A stretch of DNA of 64,000 nucleotides from Smallanthus sonchifolius (GCA_023525975.1 CM042042.1:379501-443500); one strand, 5' to 3'; positions 33,758-46,294 are shown, numbered from the stretch's first letter. The notes: a model not told the origin generated them from the sequence alone. Made by a program: numbers and translations.

Positions 33758-34455
33758 TCTATACATACTAATAAATAAAGGTTTTGAGGTGCCACATGTT
33801 ATTCCCATGTTCACCCTCAATATTTTTTCTCGCATCTCTCTCCTATTTAATGATACAAGTTTCTATTAAAAAAAATATATTTTTTATTTTCCATCTCTCT
33901 CTCCTGTTAAATAATTATTATTTTTATAACTATTTTTATAAAATATTTTTTAATTAAAAAACAGCTTTGTTCATAATTTTTTTTATAGTTTGAACATTTC
34001 TTTCATTATTTTTATAAAACATTTTTAAAAAATAACTATATAGCGTTTCTAAAATTTGTATTAAAAAATTATGTAATATGTCAAAAATATGTAATATTAG
34101 ATCTTTATTACTACGTATATATAAAACTACATTTATTCACCCTGTATAATATACAAGGTTTCTAACCTACATTATAATAGATGAATAACTATACTCATTA
34201 TGTGTTGACTTCTGATTAAATCTAAATTTTTGTTTTTCGTCTTTCTCTTTTATTAAATAATGATGATGTTAAATAATTAAACATCTAACGTATATTCTAA
34301 TATTTTATTAAAAATTACTAAATCATAAGAAATATTCAATTATTTCGTATTTCACATATAACTAATAACACCAAACATACAAATGTTCATAGAAAATATT
34401 GTTTTATAACAAGTTGTATTTATTCAACCCATGTAAAACATGGGTTTTAACCTAG
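33758..34455 (+). mobile_element. candidate non-autonomous Helitron
   Basis: It starts TCTATACATACTAATAAA after a host A and ends CTAG before a host T, the Helitron A^T target rule. Just before the end is a 9-bp hairpin with a 3-base loop, AACCCATGT-AAA-ACATGGGTT (34426-34446). There is no target duplication, no terminal inverted repeat and no coding. An internal older terminus-like hairpin (CCTGTATAATATACAAGG, about 34141-34158) suggests nested or tandem Helitron ends. Its body shares the ATCTCTCTCCTATT words with the 27.7- and 28.4-kb copies. Confidence 0.6.
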
Positions 34456-35976
34456 TTATACTAATAAAACCCATTTATTTTAAATTATCCCTTAATATAA
34501 GAAACTTTGAAATCTAATTATGTAACTTTTAATTTCAATCAAATAATAAATGAAAGTCAAGTTACATTAAATAGTAATTAACGTATTTTTTAAACTCAAT
34601 TATATATTAATTTTTACATATTCAGAATTTTATTTTATATCCTTAGTATATGTAATACATTTTTACACCTGTAAAATATATACATATATAATTTTAAAAT
34701 TTTATGTATTGATATTTTTCACCCGTGTATATTAGACAAGTTCTAAATCAGTTGATTAATAATTAAATAACAAACAAGCCCACATCAAGCTTTTATAAAA
34801 AGAAATGATAAACAATTTTTACCCTCAAAATACTATTCATGCATGTTTGGGTTGGAAAAATTTGTGAACTCTTACCACTCAAGTGAAAAAACATTAAATC
34901 GTAAGTTTTAAATAAATAATATTGATTGGTATGACATATGAGATGAATGTTTTAATTTAAGCTAGGGGTTGAAAGAATTATTATATAAACAAGGGCGTTA
35001 TTATTTATCTCGGTTTAAGTTGGTTTAATAAATTTACAAACTAATTTATTTGGTTAGTTTGTTGAAATTCCGTTTTGGTTTAACGAACACCCAGGGTGTG
35101 AACTTATAGACATGCACATACAACTATATATGTGGATACTTTCAAACACATACTTTAATTAATGGATTTTTTACTTCTATTTTTACAAATTCTCAAATTG
35201 AAAATTAGACCTTTAGTTCTTGGTATGTATTTAATTGATTTAGTATAAATATATTAGTATCACATCTATTTTGAGTTAAAAAGTTTTACCTTTTTAGTTG
35301 AAAATTCAGATGAAATTAAAACGATTTAATTTGAAACGTCTTGAACACGCGTTTTGAATATGAGTAATGTTATATGATGGTATCTTATTGACCTAACTCG
35401 ATACGATGTGTATAACATGATGCGAAAGACGATAAAATATTAATTTTAAATAACTGAATAATATTATTTTAATTTTTCAAAATACAAAACTTTGACATGC
35501 TTAAGTACAAAAGTTTTTCAAAAAGTATATAAAGTACAAACTTTGGAATTATGTGTCACGACCATGAAAATGCAATTCTTATATAAATTGCTTTATAAAA
35601 ATACATATTTTCAGTAGGTTTTACATTTTATCGTTGTAATATATAATGGACGACCAACACACACCCTCTAGATTTATCTACTCATAAAATCCACATATTG
35701 TCTACTTGTGAGACTTGAACCATAACACTTTAGTTGGATGAACACCTGGTGCTATTGTTTGTCTATATTTTTAATAATTTTTAAATAGAAAACAAATATA
35801 TTTTTTTTCATAAAAAATTAAAATTAAAAAAGTAAGTACTTGTTCCCATTAATCAAGGGCTATATATATCCCCTGTTTTTATGACTCAAATCAACACATT
35901 TCTCTTCCTCTAACAAACACAAGAACAACCAATAATCAAAACCCAGAGAATTTTACTCAAATTTTGAAAGAAAATC
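34456..35976. other. AT-rich intergenic stretch and promoter of the E2 gene
   Basis: No gene is seen. The last 100 bases (near 35860-35976) probably hold the core promoter (CTATATATATCCCC at about 35860) and 5' UTR of the ubiquitin-conjugating enzyme gene. Confidence 0.45.
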
Positions 35977-38456
35977 ATGTCTTCTACAAGCAAACGCAAG
36001 GAGACGGATTTGATGAAACTGTAATTTGTTCTCTACTTTCATCTTCTTATATAAAAAATTTGCATATAATTTGTGCTCTGCTTCCCCTGTTTACGTGTGA
36101 TTTCGCCGATTCTGCTTAAATTGTTGATTGGATTTTAATTTTGAACTTTAGGATGATGCATGATTACAAGGTGGAAACGATCAATGACAGTGCGAAAGAG
36201 TTTTTTGTGTATTTGAATGGACCTCCAGATAGTAAGTTCTGTTCTCTAAACCCCAAATCAATTTTCTGTTTCCAATTGGGTTCTTCATTATCTATGATGT
36301 TAGATTAAATGTGCATCCAAACACCCCCACTAATGGCCATTATTGTGTATTAACCAGCAAGAATTTATCTTAGATTTCATTTCTTTAATTTATCATTCTA
36401 TTGTAAAAGAGTTTTCTGTGTTTGATTCTTGCACAGTTTTTATTGTTTTAATGGGTGTGATTATTAATTAATTATGGTCTTAATTTTTGTTCTGAAATGG
36501 GTGATATTTTTGACTTTTATGGTCAATAGAACTTTTCTTTGGAGCTTAAAAGATCTAGATGTGTTAAGATTAAAACAAAATATTGATATATGTTAAACCA
36601 TTAGAAAATTTAGTTATAATCATGATGTTTTCAATCTTCAATTGATGTATAACATAATGTTGATTCCGAATACGCATAATCTGATTTTAGATCGGTTAAA
36701 TGTGTATCTTTTTTCTGTGTTAAATTCTTGCACAGTTTTATTGTTATTTGGTTATGATTATTAATTATGGTCTTATTTTTTGTTTTTAACTACTTATATT
36801 CTGAAATTGGTGATGATTTTGACTTTTATGGTCAGATGAAACTTCTTTTTTGATCTTAAAAAGATCTAGATGTGTTTAGATTAAAATGAAATTTTGTTAT
36901 ATGTTAAATCACTAGAAAAATTAGTTATAATCATGATGTTTTCAATCTAAAATTGATGTATAACATAATGTTGATTTTTGGTTCAGAATATGCATCATTT
37001 AATTTCAAATCGGTTAAATGTGTATCTTATTTGGGAAATTGGTTTGAATGATTAATCGGGGAACTGAGCCCCGGGAAATCCTCCTTAAAACATATTTTAT
37101 GCATTGTTACTTCTTAAAGTAGATGTACTTCGTCACGTTTATAGCATGATGTTTTCGGTTTTGTTTCTATTAATTTATTTATATTTTTCATATAATGATC
37201 CAAGTGCGGTAAATAATAGATAGAAGTGGTATTTTTGGCCTATTTACTTATTATGAACGGGTCAGCTTGGGATATGTTTATATCTATAATGTTATAGCTA
37301 AAACGAAATAGGCATTAATTGCTAATAGGTAATTCTAAAATTTGACGAAAAAGTGGTTATTGGTTAACCAACCAACCCCCCACACCACAAGTGGCTTCAA
37401 ATAAGAGGGACTATTATGTATTTGGATCTTGTTACATTTTTATGTGCTTATTTCCTTTTTGTTTGTTGCTAATTCATTTATGAAATCATTTATGGCTTTG
37501 CCTTTTTGTAGTCAAACCAAACATTCATAAGATTTTAATAATAATAATAATTTTACTTAGATTTAAATAAAACTGAAGATACATTGTTAAACCATATAAG
37601 AAAGATTATATGTCTTTATTCTTTATCTTCATGATAGACATAAGATCATATAATTTTGGATTTTGAAAATGGCTAAGTTGACTGTAAAAAGTCAAAATGT
37701 GGATCTTATTATTGTAAGGACTAATGGGCAGGTTCTTATGCTGGAGGTGTGTGGAAGGTAAGAGTTGAGCTTCCAGATGATTACCCCTATTCATCCCCAT
37801 CAATTGGTTTCACAAACAGAATTTACCATCCAAATATCGATGAAGCGTAAGTGATTGCAATCTATAAACTTATAAAAATACATACATAATAATTAATATA
37901 TGACAACTTTGCACATATGTAATCTATTTTCAGGTCTGGAACAGTTTGCTTAGATGTGATTAATCAGACTTGGAGCCCCATGTTTGGTAAGTTAGTTATA
38001 CTCCCTCCATTTTTAGAAAGTGTATTTGGTAATAAGATGTTTTGTTTTGTACTTGATAGACTTGGTGAATGTGTTTGAGGTTTTCCTTCCCCAACTCTTG
38101 TTGGACCCGAATGCTGCTGATCCGTTGAATGCAGACGCTGCTGCTCTTCTGTTAAGTGACAAAGAGACTTATGAAGCAAGAATCAAAGGTACAGAATCTC
38201 ATTGTTAATTTTATATACTTTTTTTTTTATTTCTGTTTTATTATTGTATTTACAAAGTTTTCATTTAATGGACACTATTTAATCTTGTTTGCATTTGGTG
38301 GTGGACCCAGAGTACTGTGAACGATATGCGAAGCCAGAGGATGTGGGTGCGGTTGAAGAGGCGAAACCAAGCGATGAGGAGGAGGAGGCAAGTGAAGACG
38401 GTAAAGACTCGGCCTCGGGGGATGAGGCAACGACTTCGGGCCCTGTCGACCCGTAG
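35977..38456 (+). CDS. ubiquitin-conjugating enzyme E2 (UBC4/5/6 type, UBE2H-like)
   Basis: Six exons: 35977-36020, 36152-36231, 37732-37846, 37934-37986, 38060-38188 and 38311-38456 (TAG 38454-38456), all GT-AG, total 567 nt or 188 residues. The UBC fold is complete: YKVETIND, GGVWKVRVELPDDYPY, GFTNRIYHPN (HPN motif), then the active-site Cys in SGTVCLDVINQTWSPMF, and LVNVFEVFLPQLLLDPN. The tail after EYCERYAKPED is acidic and Ser-rich (SDEEEEASEDGKDS), typical of the UBE2H-like plant group UBC4/5/6, whose tails interact with partner proteins. The enzyme takes ubiquitin from E1 and passes it to substrates with or without E3. Most exons are shorter than 50 codons, so it is nearly invisible to open-frame search. 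Nothing suggests damage. Confidence 0.93.
36400..37025 (+). repeat. 311-bp tandem duplication in E2 gene intron 2
   Basis: Two copies about 311 bp apart (roughly 36405-36715 and 36716-37025) share ordered blocks: TTCTTGCACAGTTTT, TTTTGACTTTTATGGTCA, AAAAGATCTAGATGTGTT, TTAGTTATAATCATGATG and ATCGGTTAAATGTGTATCTT. Intron 2 is enlarged by this duplication. It is non-coding. Confidence 0.85.
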
Positions 38457-38840
38457 CCCATTCCATCTTGTTAGCTCCTATGGTTACTTTGTACATTATG
38501 ATTGTACAAACCCCATAGTGAATTTCATCATAGGATAGATACAAGATCATCCTTATCAACTAGCAAGCAAATTTTGAATTTTAGAACCTTTAAAAGAATG
38601 ATTCTGAGTTGTTGTCAACTACAACGGCTAAAATTTTATGGGTTTTTTTTTCTGTTGCATCTTTTACATTTGATTTTATTCGGTTAAAAAATAAAAATAT
38701 TGATATGATAGGGAGGATACCTAACTTGACGGGAAGGTATGAGATTACTTTTTAAAGATTCTCAAATGTTAGAGACAACTATGGTATCAGGTGATACCTA
38801 CCCGAACCTGTTTACCTTCCTCAAATATGTTAGTATATTA

Positions 38841-39537
38841 TAGAGTAAATTACGTTTTTTGCCCATATGGTTTGACATGTTTAATATTTTCAGTCTAAAA
38901 AGTAATCTTTTTACATATCAGCCCTTGAGCTGTAACTATTTCAGTCTTTAACATTAACACTGTTAACTTTTTCTGTTAAGTCTAAAGACATTTCAGTCAT
39001 TTTATTTATAAGAGACTAGTTTAACCCTTTCTGTTCAAAAAACTTTTTTAACTTATTTAGAAACGTTCTTTTGAACTTTTTTAAAATAATTTATTATAGT
39101 ATTTTTTTTTCCCTAAAGATGTCTTTTTTTTAACATTTTTGAAAACATTTTTAACTTGTCTAAAATCATTTCTTTTTAGCTTTTCATAAAAACATTTTTT
39201 TAACTTTTTTAAAAAACTTTTTTTTTTACTTTTTAAATATGGTTATTTAGTTATTTCATAAAATAAAATTTAATGGATATAAAGTTTAGGGAATCGAAAA
39301 CAAAAAAAGGAACTTTTATGAATCATCTTTTCTAAAAAGGGTTACCGGATGATATCTATGAGGTAGAAGAATGACATGAGGTTTTTGACATACATCAGTT
39401 CGTTTATAAGCCTAGTTTCAAATAGAACATGCCTCGGTCGTTTGTGCGGTAAAAAATACGTTTTAATACTAAATTTATAAAGGATTAAATCCGTAATTTG
39501 ACCAAACTACAGGGACCATCCGTGTAATTAACTCTAA
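38841..39537. mobile_element. MITE with about 38-bp terminal inverted repeats
   Basis: The left end TAGAGTAAATTACGTTTTTT (continuing to CATATGGTTTGAC) is matched by the reverse complement of the right end, TAGAGTTAATTACACGGATGG (continuing to CCCTGTAGTTTGG), with several mismatches. The interior is rich in CTTTTTTAAC words and has no coding. The target duplication is unclear, so the superfamily is not assigned. Confidence 0.6.
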
Positions 39538-39689
39538 CTATCACATGGAAATAGCTAAGGGGCAAAAACTGCACATATACTTATAAACGAGGGACTGCTT
39601 TTGTAATCATTATTATTGGATTTGGAGTACACGACGTTATTAATTTACGATCGCTGGTAAAAGCTCTCACTATTACCGGCTATACCCGG

Positions 39690-40021
39690 TTTCCTTTATC
39701 TCTTTACTCCTTTTGCATCATACTCCTGGCTTTGGTCCATTGGTAAGGGATTGAATGAAGTCTTGCAAGTTAAAACCCGAGCTAACCCGGGTTTTAGTTC
39801 GGAGTGCGTTATGCTAGCGGGTCTTGACCCGTGTAGCGGCGCAACTGTTGTCAAGGGACAGATGGCTCCATGGTTTCCCGGGGAACGCCTAACCCCTCGT
39901 TCTGAACCCACGGGCCCGGTTCAAACAACATAGTGGTCAGGTATTGAGGGGTGATGGGTCTTCGACTTGTCGGATATGCGACTGCGACTCAAAAATGAAA
40001 GTCGGCTTTCAAAAAAAAAAA
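39690..40021 (+). repeat. SINE-like or composite repeat ending in poly-A
   Basis: A GC-richer block stands out from its AT-rich surroundings, has a GGTTCAAAC word that resembles a Pol III B box, and ends in an 11-A tract at 40011-40021. It has a perfect short hairpin (AACCCGAGCTAACCCGGGTT region, 39774-39793). I found no clear target duplication or A box at the right spacing, so SINE is only a suggestion. It lies just before the 5' UTR of the ATI gene. Confidence 0.35.
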
Positions 40022-40930
40022 TCCCTTTCAATCATTTGCCGGTCACCGGAGTAACTTCCGATCTCTCTATCTGAAACACGCAACTGTAAGTACACCGATC
40101 TGATCATAATTTAGTTAACTAGTCAGCTTTTCATTATTTCATCGATCGTGTTTGAATCATGATCATTTGAAGCATGCCTAAATTTGTGATTCCATCTAGG
40201 TTTTCTTCCTTTCGTTGAATATTTTTTTTTTACCTGTTACTTTTTTGTTGTATAATATTTTATTTTAATTGATTGAAATTGTTCATCCTTGGAAGAAGAA
40301 TCCGTATGTCGATTTCTTTTAAGCGATTTGATGCGTTGTTGACGGTTTCTTAGGTAGAATCTTGTTGTTTGAATGATGAGACAGTAGATATATGATTGGC
40401 TTGATAACAAATATGCACCTAACAGTTTTAGAGATTATCTGTAGGTGTGAGTGCCTTGACTTGACCCCTACTTGGATCTTGGTAAATTGTTGGCGTCATC
40501 TGAGCTGACAATAGGTTGGACTACATATCCATAAATTTCTACCTAATAATGTTAGATTATCTCCTAGACCTAATCCCCTAAGGACTTGTTTTTTTCCCTC
40601 AAGTGTATGCAAAATAAAATTAAAAGGATTCTCTTCCGACCTTTTGTAATCAGATGCGTTAAGCCGTCGTATGGCTACTTTAGCCGCCCATTTTGTTCCT
40701 TTAAACTTGCTTTCTCTAAGTAATTGTAGTTGATCAGCATTGCTATGCTTCAACAGAGATTATTTGAAGTTGAAACGATACTGTTATACATATTCTATGG
40801 AAATTCGTGGGGCTGTTTGTTTTTATTATGTTTGATCAGGGAGGGAATTTTGTTTAACTCCCTTTTACAGTTTTATTTTTTCATTAACATGGAATATTGG
40901 ATATAAGATCAGGATATTATTATCTCGTAG

Positions 40931-42762
40931 ATGGCAGATAAAGAGGAAGGGAAGGAAACAGATCCTAGAGGAGCTGACTGGGAAGTTGTATCACTAACAG
41001 CATCTACATATGCTGCTGCTCCTGGTCCAGATATGGAAGACCCTAAAAGCGGTGAAAAGAGTGAATTGGTTGACACAGATAAAAGTGAAACTTCAAACGC
41101 GTTGTTCATGTCTGGTCATTTTGTCTTCCCGCCAAGTCAGCATGAAAATTTGCCATTGGAACCTGAAAACACAGAGATACTTGGTGAACAGGGAGGAGAA
41201 GATTATGTTTCCGGATCTATTAAAGCAAAAAGGGGGAAATCGTTTGCTAAGGATGAAGATAACTGGAGTGTTAAGAAATTAACCGTGTCTGATGATTTTT
41301 TTTTATTACAAAGGTAACAGGTTGACAATTAATGATGTGGACTTTGGAGACAGAAAAACATTGCCAGATTTAAATTTGGCGGGAAAAGAGGAGAACATTT
41401 ACAGTTCGGCCAAGTTTCATTCATTTCATAGTGAACCAATTATGGGTGAGTCAAACATAGATGATGAAGACAGAGTGTTGGTGGAATCTGTAGAATCTTC
41501 TGGCTCATCCTCAGGTTCAAATGATCCAAATTTCCCTAAACATACTGAAGAAGATAACTATGATGGCTCAGGGCTGCCATATGCAGCATGGTGGAAGAAA
41601 CAAGTTGCTGCTTTATATGCTCATGCAAAAGAGACCAACACTTTTTGGTCCATCTTCATTGCAGCTGCGGTAATGGGCCTTGTAATTATTGGCCAACAGT
41701 GGCAACAAGAAAGATGGCAAGTTTTGCATCATAGGTGGCGTTCTGGGGTGTATGATGAGGTATGCAACTTCATTCAGATAGAAATTGATCTTTTTGCTTG
41801 CTTATGTTGTATGATGAGCTGTTCTAGTATTCCCTTGGTAAATAATTTAAGTGCTGCATACTATTTTGGCTGATGAAAGTGGTTTCCATGTTGTAGGTGT
41901 AGCATATGCTTAAATCTGTTTAGATGTGCAAGAGCCTTACCATTTACAGCTAAATAGAGAATAGCTAGCTCCAGATTTAAATTGAGTTAAGTTTTAAGGA
42001 AACCTTATTTTTAGGAGTAGGCTTCCAAATTCTTTTACTGTGCCAAAATTGGAAGTTACAGTCGATAGTGCTTATTTCCAAATAAATTATTTGAAGTTTT
42101 AATCAGCAATTTTAAGACCCTTGAACATCACTCCCAAAGAAGTGATTGAGGTGATGGGTGTGTTGGGTAACTGGTAATTTTTGTGCGGGTTGAATGGTTC
42201 GCGTTCAAGTTGGGAACTGAAACATTTTCTTCTTCCTACATTTCTTTTATTTTAAAACGGTGTGCGTTAATATGGTACAAAATTATATTTTTTCAATAGT
42301 AATCAAATTTTAGAATAAAATGATTTAGGAGGATTTAATGTGGGAGTAGCCCACTTGGTGGAGGCTCTTGCCATCTTAGATGGGAGGTTTGGGTTCAAAT
42401 CTAGGCATGGGGTGAATTATTTGGTGTAATTTAGGAGTAGGGTAGATTTGCCATTAAAAAAAACAAATGATTCAGGAGGCTTTATGCATTAAAAAATATA
42501 CTTTGCGACGCTTTTCTCGTTTTAGTAAAACTACATAGTATTAAATTTATTATAAGTCTATCCCTTTTCGTTAATTTGTTTGCAAATTTTGGACATGAAG
42601 TTGTACACTGATTTTAGTTTACTTTTTTGAAAACATTTTGCATAAAGATTGGTTTATTGTTGACAGAAATTTGGGAGGATGGTGGGACCAATATCCCGAT
42701 TTAAGGATGCAATCGTAGGTGGCAACCGCCGAGGTTTCTCCATTAGATCAAGGGATGATTGA
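40931..42762 (+). CDS. ATG8-interacting protein (ATI1/2-like), frame broken in a T-run
   Basis: Exon 1 (40931-41759) and exon 2 (42667-42762, KFGRMVGPISRFKDAIVGG to TGA) encode a plant ATI protein of about 307 residues. Near the N-terminus is WEVVSL, a W-x-x-V AIM-type site for ATG8; further on are the family blocks MSGHFVFPPSQHENLPLE and LPYAAWWKKQ, then one transmembrane helix (FWSIFIAAAVMGLVIIG) before QQWQQERWQVL. ATI proteins sit in ER- and plastid-derived bodies and deliver cargo for autophagy. A 5'-UTR intron (40086-40930) ends directly before the ATG. The frame is lost in a run of nine T at about 41296-41304: with eight T the protein reads on as SDDFF-YYKGNRLTIND; as given it stops at LLQR (41317). 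Either a real mutation or a sequencing error in the homopolymer explains this. Confidence 0.85.
42333..42464 (+). mobile_element. tRNA-derived SINE in the ATI gene intron
   Basis: A 132-bp insertion with a Pol III A box (TAGCCCACTTGGTGGAGG, about 42348-42365) and B box (GGGTTCAAATC, about 42390-42400), ending in an A-rich tail. It is flanked by a 15-bp direct repeat with one mismatch, AAATGATTYAGGAGG, at 42318-42332 and 42465-42479. These are the marks of a tRNA-headed SINE moved by LINE machinery. Confidence 0.85.
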
Positions 42763-43444
42763 AGTTAAAGTTGAAGAGATGATGATGATGAAAATAGAGT
42801 GCATCAAGTGACCTGACTTATTTGTAAGAAAAGCAAAGCTACAGTTACTTGTTTATGTCACATGTTTATGCTTTTGTTAATTCCATTTTCTCAGATGATA
42901 ATATTATTTGTTTGCTACTTTGCTTGGTTTTCGATCCATATACTTGTGTTATGAAAGTAGCATATTAGTCATTGGCAGCTTGACATTTGCTTTAGAGACC
43001 TAAATCAGGTTTTTATTGAAGCTCAGACTTAATTAAGGCTCGAGCTTGTTTAAACTCGTCTTGGTTCAGACTTTTAGCGAGTCAATCTCGGATAGCAGGC
43101 TCAGCTCGTTTTAGCCTGCTTATTTGTACCTCTAGCTCGGTTCAACCTTTTTTGAGGATGTTGAGGGTTACACTACTCGGCCCGGGTAACAGTAGCCAGT
43201 AGGAACTAGTTTTTGATGATTTAAAATCCAACGTAATAGTGGTGATTCTGTGAATCATGTTGCTTAATCCGTGATTGAGAGTTGGATATAGGTACAAGTC
43301 AGAATAACTGAAACAATTATTATCTCACAAGATTATGAAATTATACATAAATACTAGTAATTTCACAATATTGCAGCATGTTTAAAAAAGTAAATAATAT
43401 TAGCGAGACTACACTCTTTGAGATATGCAATGGACTATATAGGT
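42763..43444. other. region between convergent ATI and GPAT genes, no gene seen
   Basis: Probably 3' UTRs of the two convergent genes, plus GCTCG/CTCAG-rich repeat-like DNA near 43010-43140. No coding is supported. Confidence 0.5.
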
Positions 43445-45860
43445 TCACTTCTTGCCATACATTGACTCTACCTTTCCATCGTTCCCTCCAAGCAACTGGT
43501 ACTTATCTTTCCTTGTCAAATTGGTGCACTCAAATCCCAACACCGCACCCAAAACCTTCTGGACATGGTTCGCCACATCAATAGCCGACCGACCACCTCC
43601 TTTCACCGTCATCTCCTCCGGCAACCGTTCCAAAAACGTCACTTCATACGTCGGTCTCGGGTTCATAAAATAGAAATACGGGTCCCAAAACTTGACCCCG
43701 CGAACCGTTGTCCCATGAAACATGTTCTGTTTGAGGTTCATAGCAACCGGCACGATTCTATCACTTAGTTCAGCAAATAGTGCACTGAACCGTAACAAGA
43801 ACTGTTCACGACATGTGGTTCCTTCCGGGCAGACTACCAGATCGCCTTTTTGGAGCAGTTCTTTAATCCTGGCAGCATCGGCTTCACGGTCACGGGTTAG
43901 GGCAATGGCTGGGATCGGTGATAAGAATCTTGATAGTTTGCTTACACTGTATGTCACGCAAAACGGTTTCCGGCCAAGTGCAATGGATATAATGATCGGG
44001 TCTAGGGCGGTCCGGTGGTTGCACACATAGAGGTTTCCGGGGGTCCCAGGTGACGGCGGTGGAGGTGGGTTGCCACGAATCACGAGCTTGATCCCGAGCA
44101 TGCCGTAGGTGTATCTGACAATTCGTTCGGGTAGTGGGAGATTGAAGTACACACGGATAAGGGAGAGAATGAATCCAAATGGCAGCCAGATGTAGGTGAT
44201 CAAAGCGTTTAGTGGTGTTGGATGTTGGACTAGGCGGCCGTCATGGAAGATCAGACGGGTTTTTAGGCGGTCCGGTGATACTATGGCGGCAGACTTGTCT
44301 TTGTGCACCATGTAGCCTTCCTGTAGAACAAGTAAAAGAGGATACCATCAAGACCAAATGGGACATGAAAACATATATTATCACATGGTGTCCTATTTTC
44401 AAAAGGTTAAGTCCCATCATCATAGACAAGGTTAAATATGTTGTACCAAAGAAAATGCATAACAAAAGTCATAATCAAGAGTTTCTCTCTACCTTAAATT
44501 TGGGCCAACTACTACTATAAACCAGTGTCATAAAGAAACGTCACACTGTTTTTGTTCACCAACCACTCGACTAAATATTATATTAATTCAAATTCGGATA
44601 ACACAGACATAAATATGCACCGAAAATACAGATATCTACTACCATCCTCCCCTTTAAATTTAATATTTTCTAAAAACTGGTTTTGTTTCAACTCCTTTTT
44701 ATATATATATTTTACAGGATAAAACAAAGGCCATATATAATACTATAAACAGTTTCGTGTCTTGTGGATTCCCTTGCAAATATATAAGTTTACTACATAA
44801 GATGTGACCTTTTTGTTATTAAATGGAATTTTAACACAATCTCCAAACAACTTATTGTGTTAAAATCGTACACTACAAGACATAATTGATATTTGTTTGT
44901 AGCCTGTAGAACCAAATTAAATTAACATTTTGCTAAAATCCCTATAAATTGAGAGTAGAGAGCTATATATCCGAATAATGTTTATATATAAAATACAGTA
45001 CACTATACTAACAAAATCACTGACTGGTTTCCCATTTCAACTTCTCTTTGGTATGAAATCGCATGTTTTGACCAAATCCAGATTTCACGTTGACTTGATT
45101 AAACAGCATTTTTTGTCTATAATTACAAGATTATGAGCAAAAATTAGTGTGTGTTTTTAACAATCTCGATGATAACTTACGCATAATTAGATTGAGAAAT
45201 TGATATTTGAAACTAACTGACCTTGCAGACGGACATGAAATCGTGATCTGATTTCCGATCACCGATCCCGATATCAGGCGACTCTTCACCAAATTCGTTC
45301 AAAATCGCCAGCTTCTTCCATTTCCCGACCAAAACACCAGGCTCCTTCACGAATCCGGTAGCCTTCTTCGTCTTCTGATTTACCTCGATCTCCGTTCCTA
45401 GCACCTTATCCCCGCCCAAATAGTCCTTCACGAAAGCATCCACCATCACCGTCGGATTTGCCGTAACAACAACTTTCCTCTGACACCTATCAAACACTTC
45501 GAAACTGTCACTCCTCACATCCGCCGCGTAGAACCGCGGTAGAACGGCGCGTGACGCGAGCTCGATGTCGCGGACCTTGATTCCAGCAAACGAGATGAAA
45601 ATCAACATTTTGATTGCTAACACTTCAGAAAAGAATACATACGCGATTGCAATGATCGGAAATGACAGTAGCAGAACGAGGCCGCGAAAGAGGCTGCCTG
45701 CCTCAATAGCGACGAGCATGTAGTACGGGAAGGCGGAGTTTTCCTTTAGTAGGGTTCCATCGAGGTCGGCGGCGATTGATCGGTGGCTGATGGTGGAGAA
45801 TTCACGTTTGGAGATCGACGGGAAGGTCTTATCGGCAGTTTCCGGCTTCGGCATCGACAT
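43445..45860 (-). CDS. glycerol-3-phosphate sn-2-acyltransferase/phosphatase (GPAT4/6/8 clade)
   Basis: Minus strand, two exons: 45860-45222 and 44320-43445, joined in phase 0 (MSVCK then EGYMVHKD), 504 residues, the family's usual length. The start at 45860 (MSMPKPE) is the first ATG. The N-terminal HAD-like phosphatase domain keeps motif I (DLDGTLL) and motif III (GDRKSDHDF), so phosphatase activity and a 2-monoacylglycerol product are predicted, as in GPAT4/6/8. Two hydrophobic helices lie at about residues 45-95. The C-terminal acyltransferase domain has NHRTALDP, GDLVVCPEGTTCRE and IVPVAMN. Such land-plant enzymes work in the ER and supply acyl glycerols for cutin or suberin; the related RAM2 acts in arbuscular mycorrhiza. 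Which of these roles applies cannot be read from the sequence. All motifs look intact. Confidence 0.92.
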
Positions 45861-46294
45861 TTTCTGTGTCTGTAAACCCAAAACGGTTGCGTTGCGACTG
45901 ATCCAAGTAGGAGAGGGAAGGTGGAGTTTTAATTAAATGTCGTGAGATGTAAACGAAATGGCTAAGCTACCCCTGAATTTGGTATTTGAAGGACGTAAAT
46001 ACCCTTTACGTAGTTGAGAGGCTTAAATGCATTGGTAAGAAAGCTGACTCATATTATTATAATAATATATTTTTTTTGGTGAGTAATACTTTTTTCAACT
46101 GCAACAAAATACTATTTAATGATAGATTGACCTAGCAAGTGGCTAGATAGTAGATACATCTTGTTACAATGTTACCTCCTGTTATTTGTTTTAACCGTAA
46201 ATTCACACTTTTATTTATATATATATATATACACACTATGAGACTTGAATTTTTAACCTCTTTTAAAAAAAGACATCTTTTGTTAATACATTAT

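Noticed and set aside
38275..38559. Minus-strand Pro-rich frame opposite the last E2 exon
   Set aside because: It is an antisense shadow of the acidic tail of the ubiquitin-conjugating enzyme.
39690..40021. Firm SINE call
   Set aside because: The poly-A tail and a B-box-like word are present, but no matching target duplication or A box was found, so it is kept only as a low-confidence repeat.
43722..44520. Plus-strand open frames opposite the GPAT acyltransferase exon
   Set aside because: They are antisense shadows of a strongly conserved minus-strand exon.
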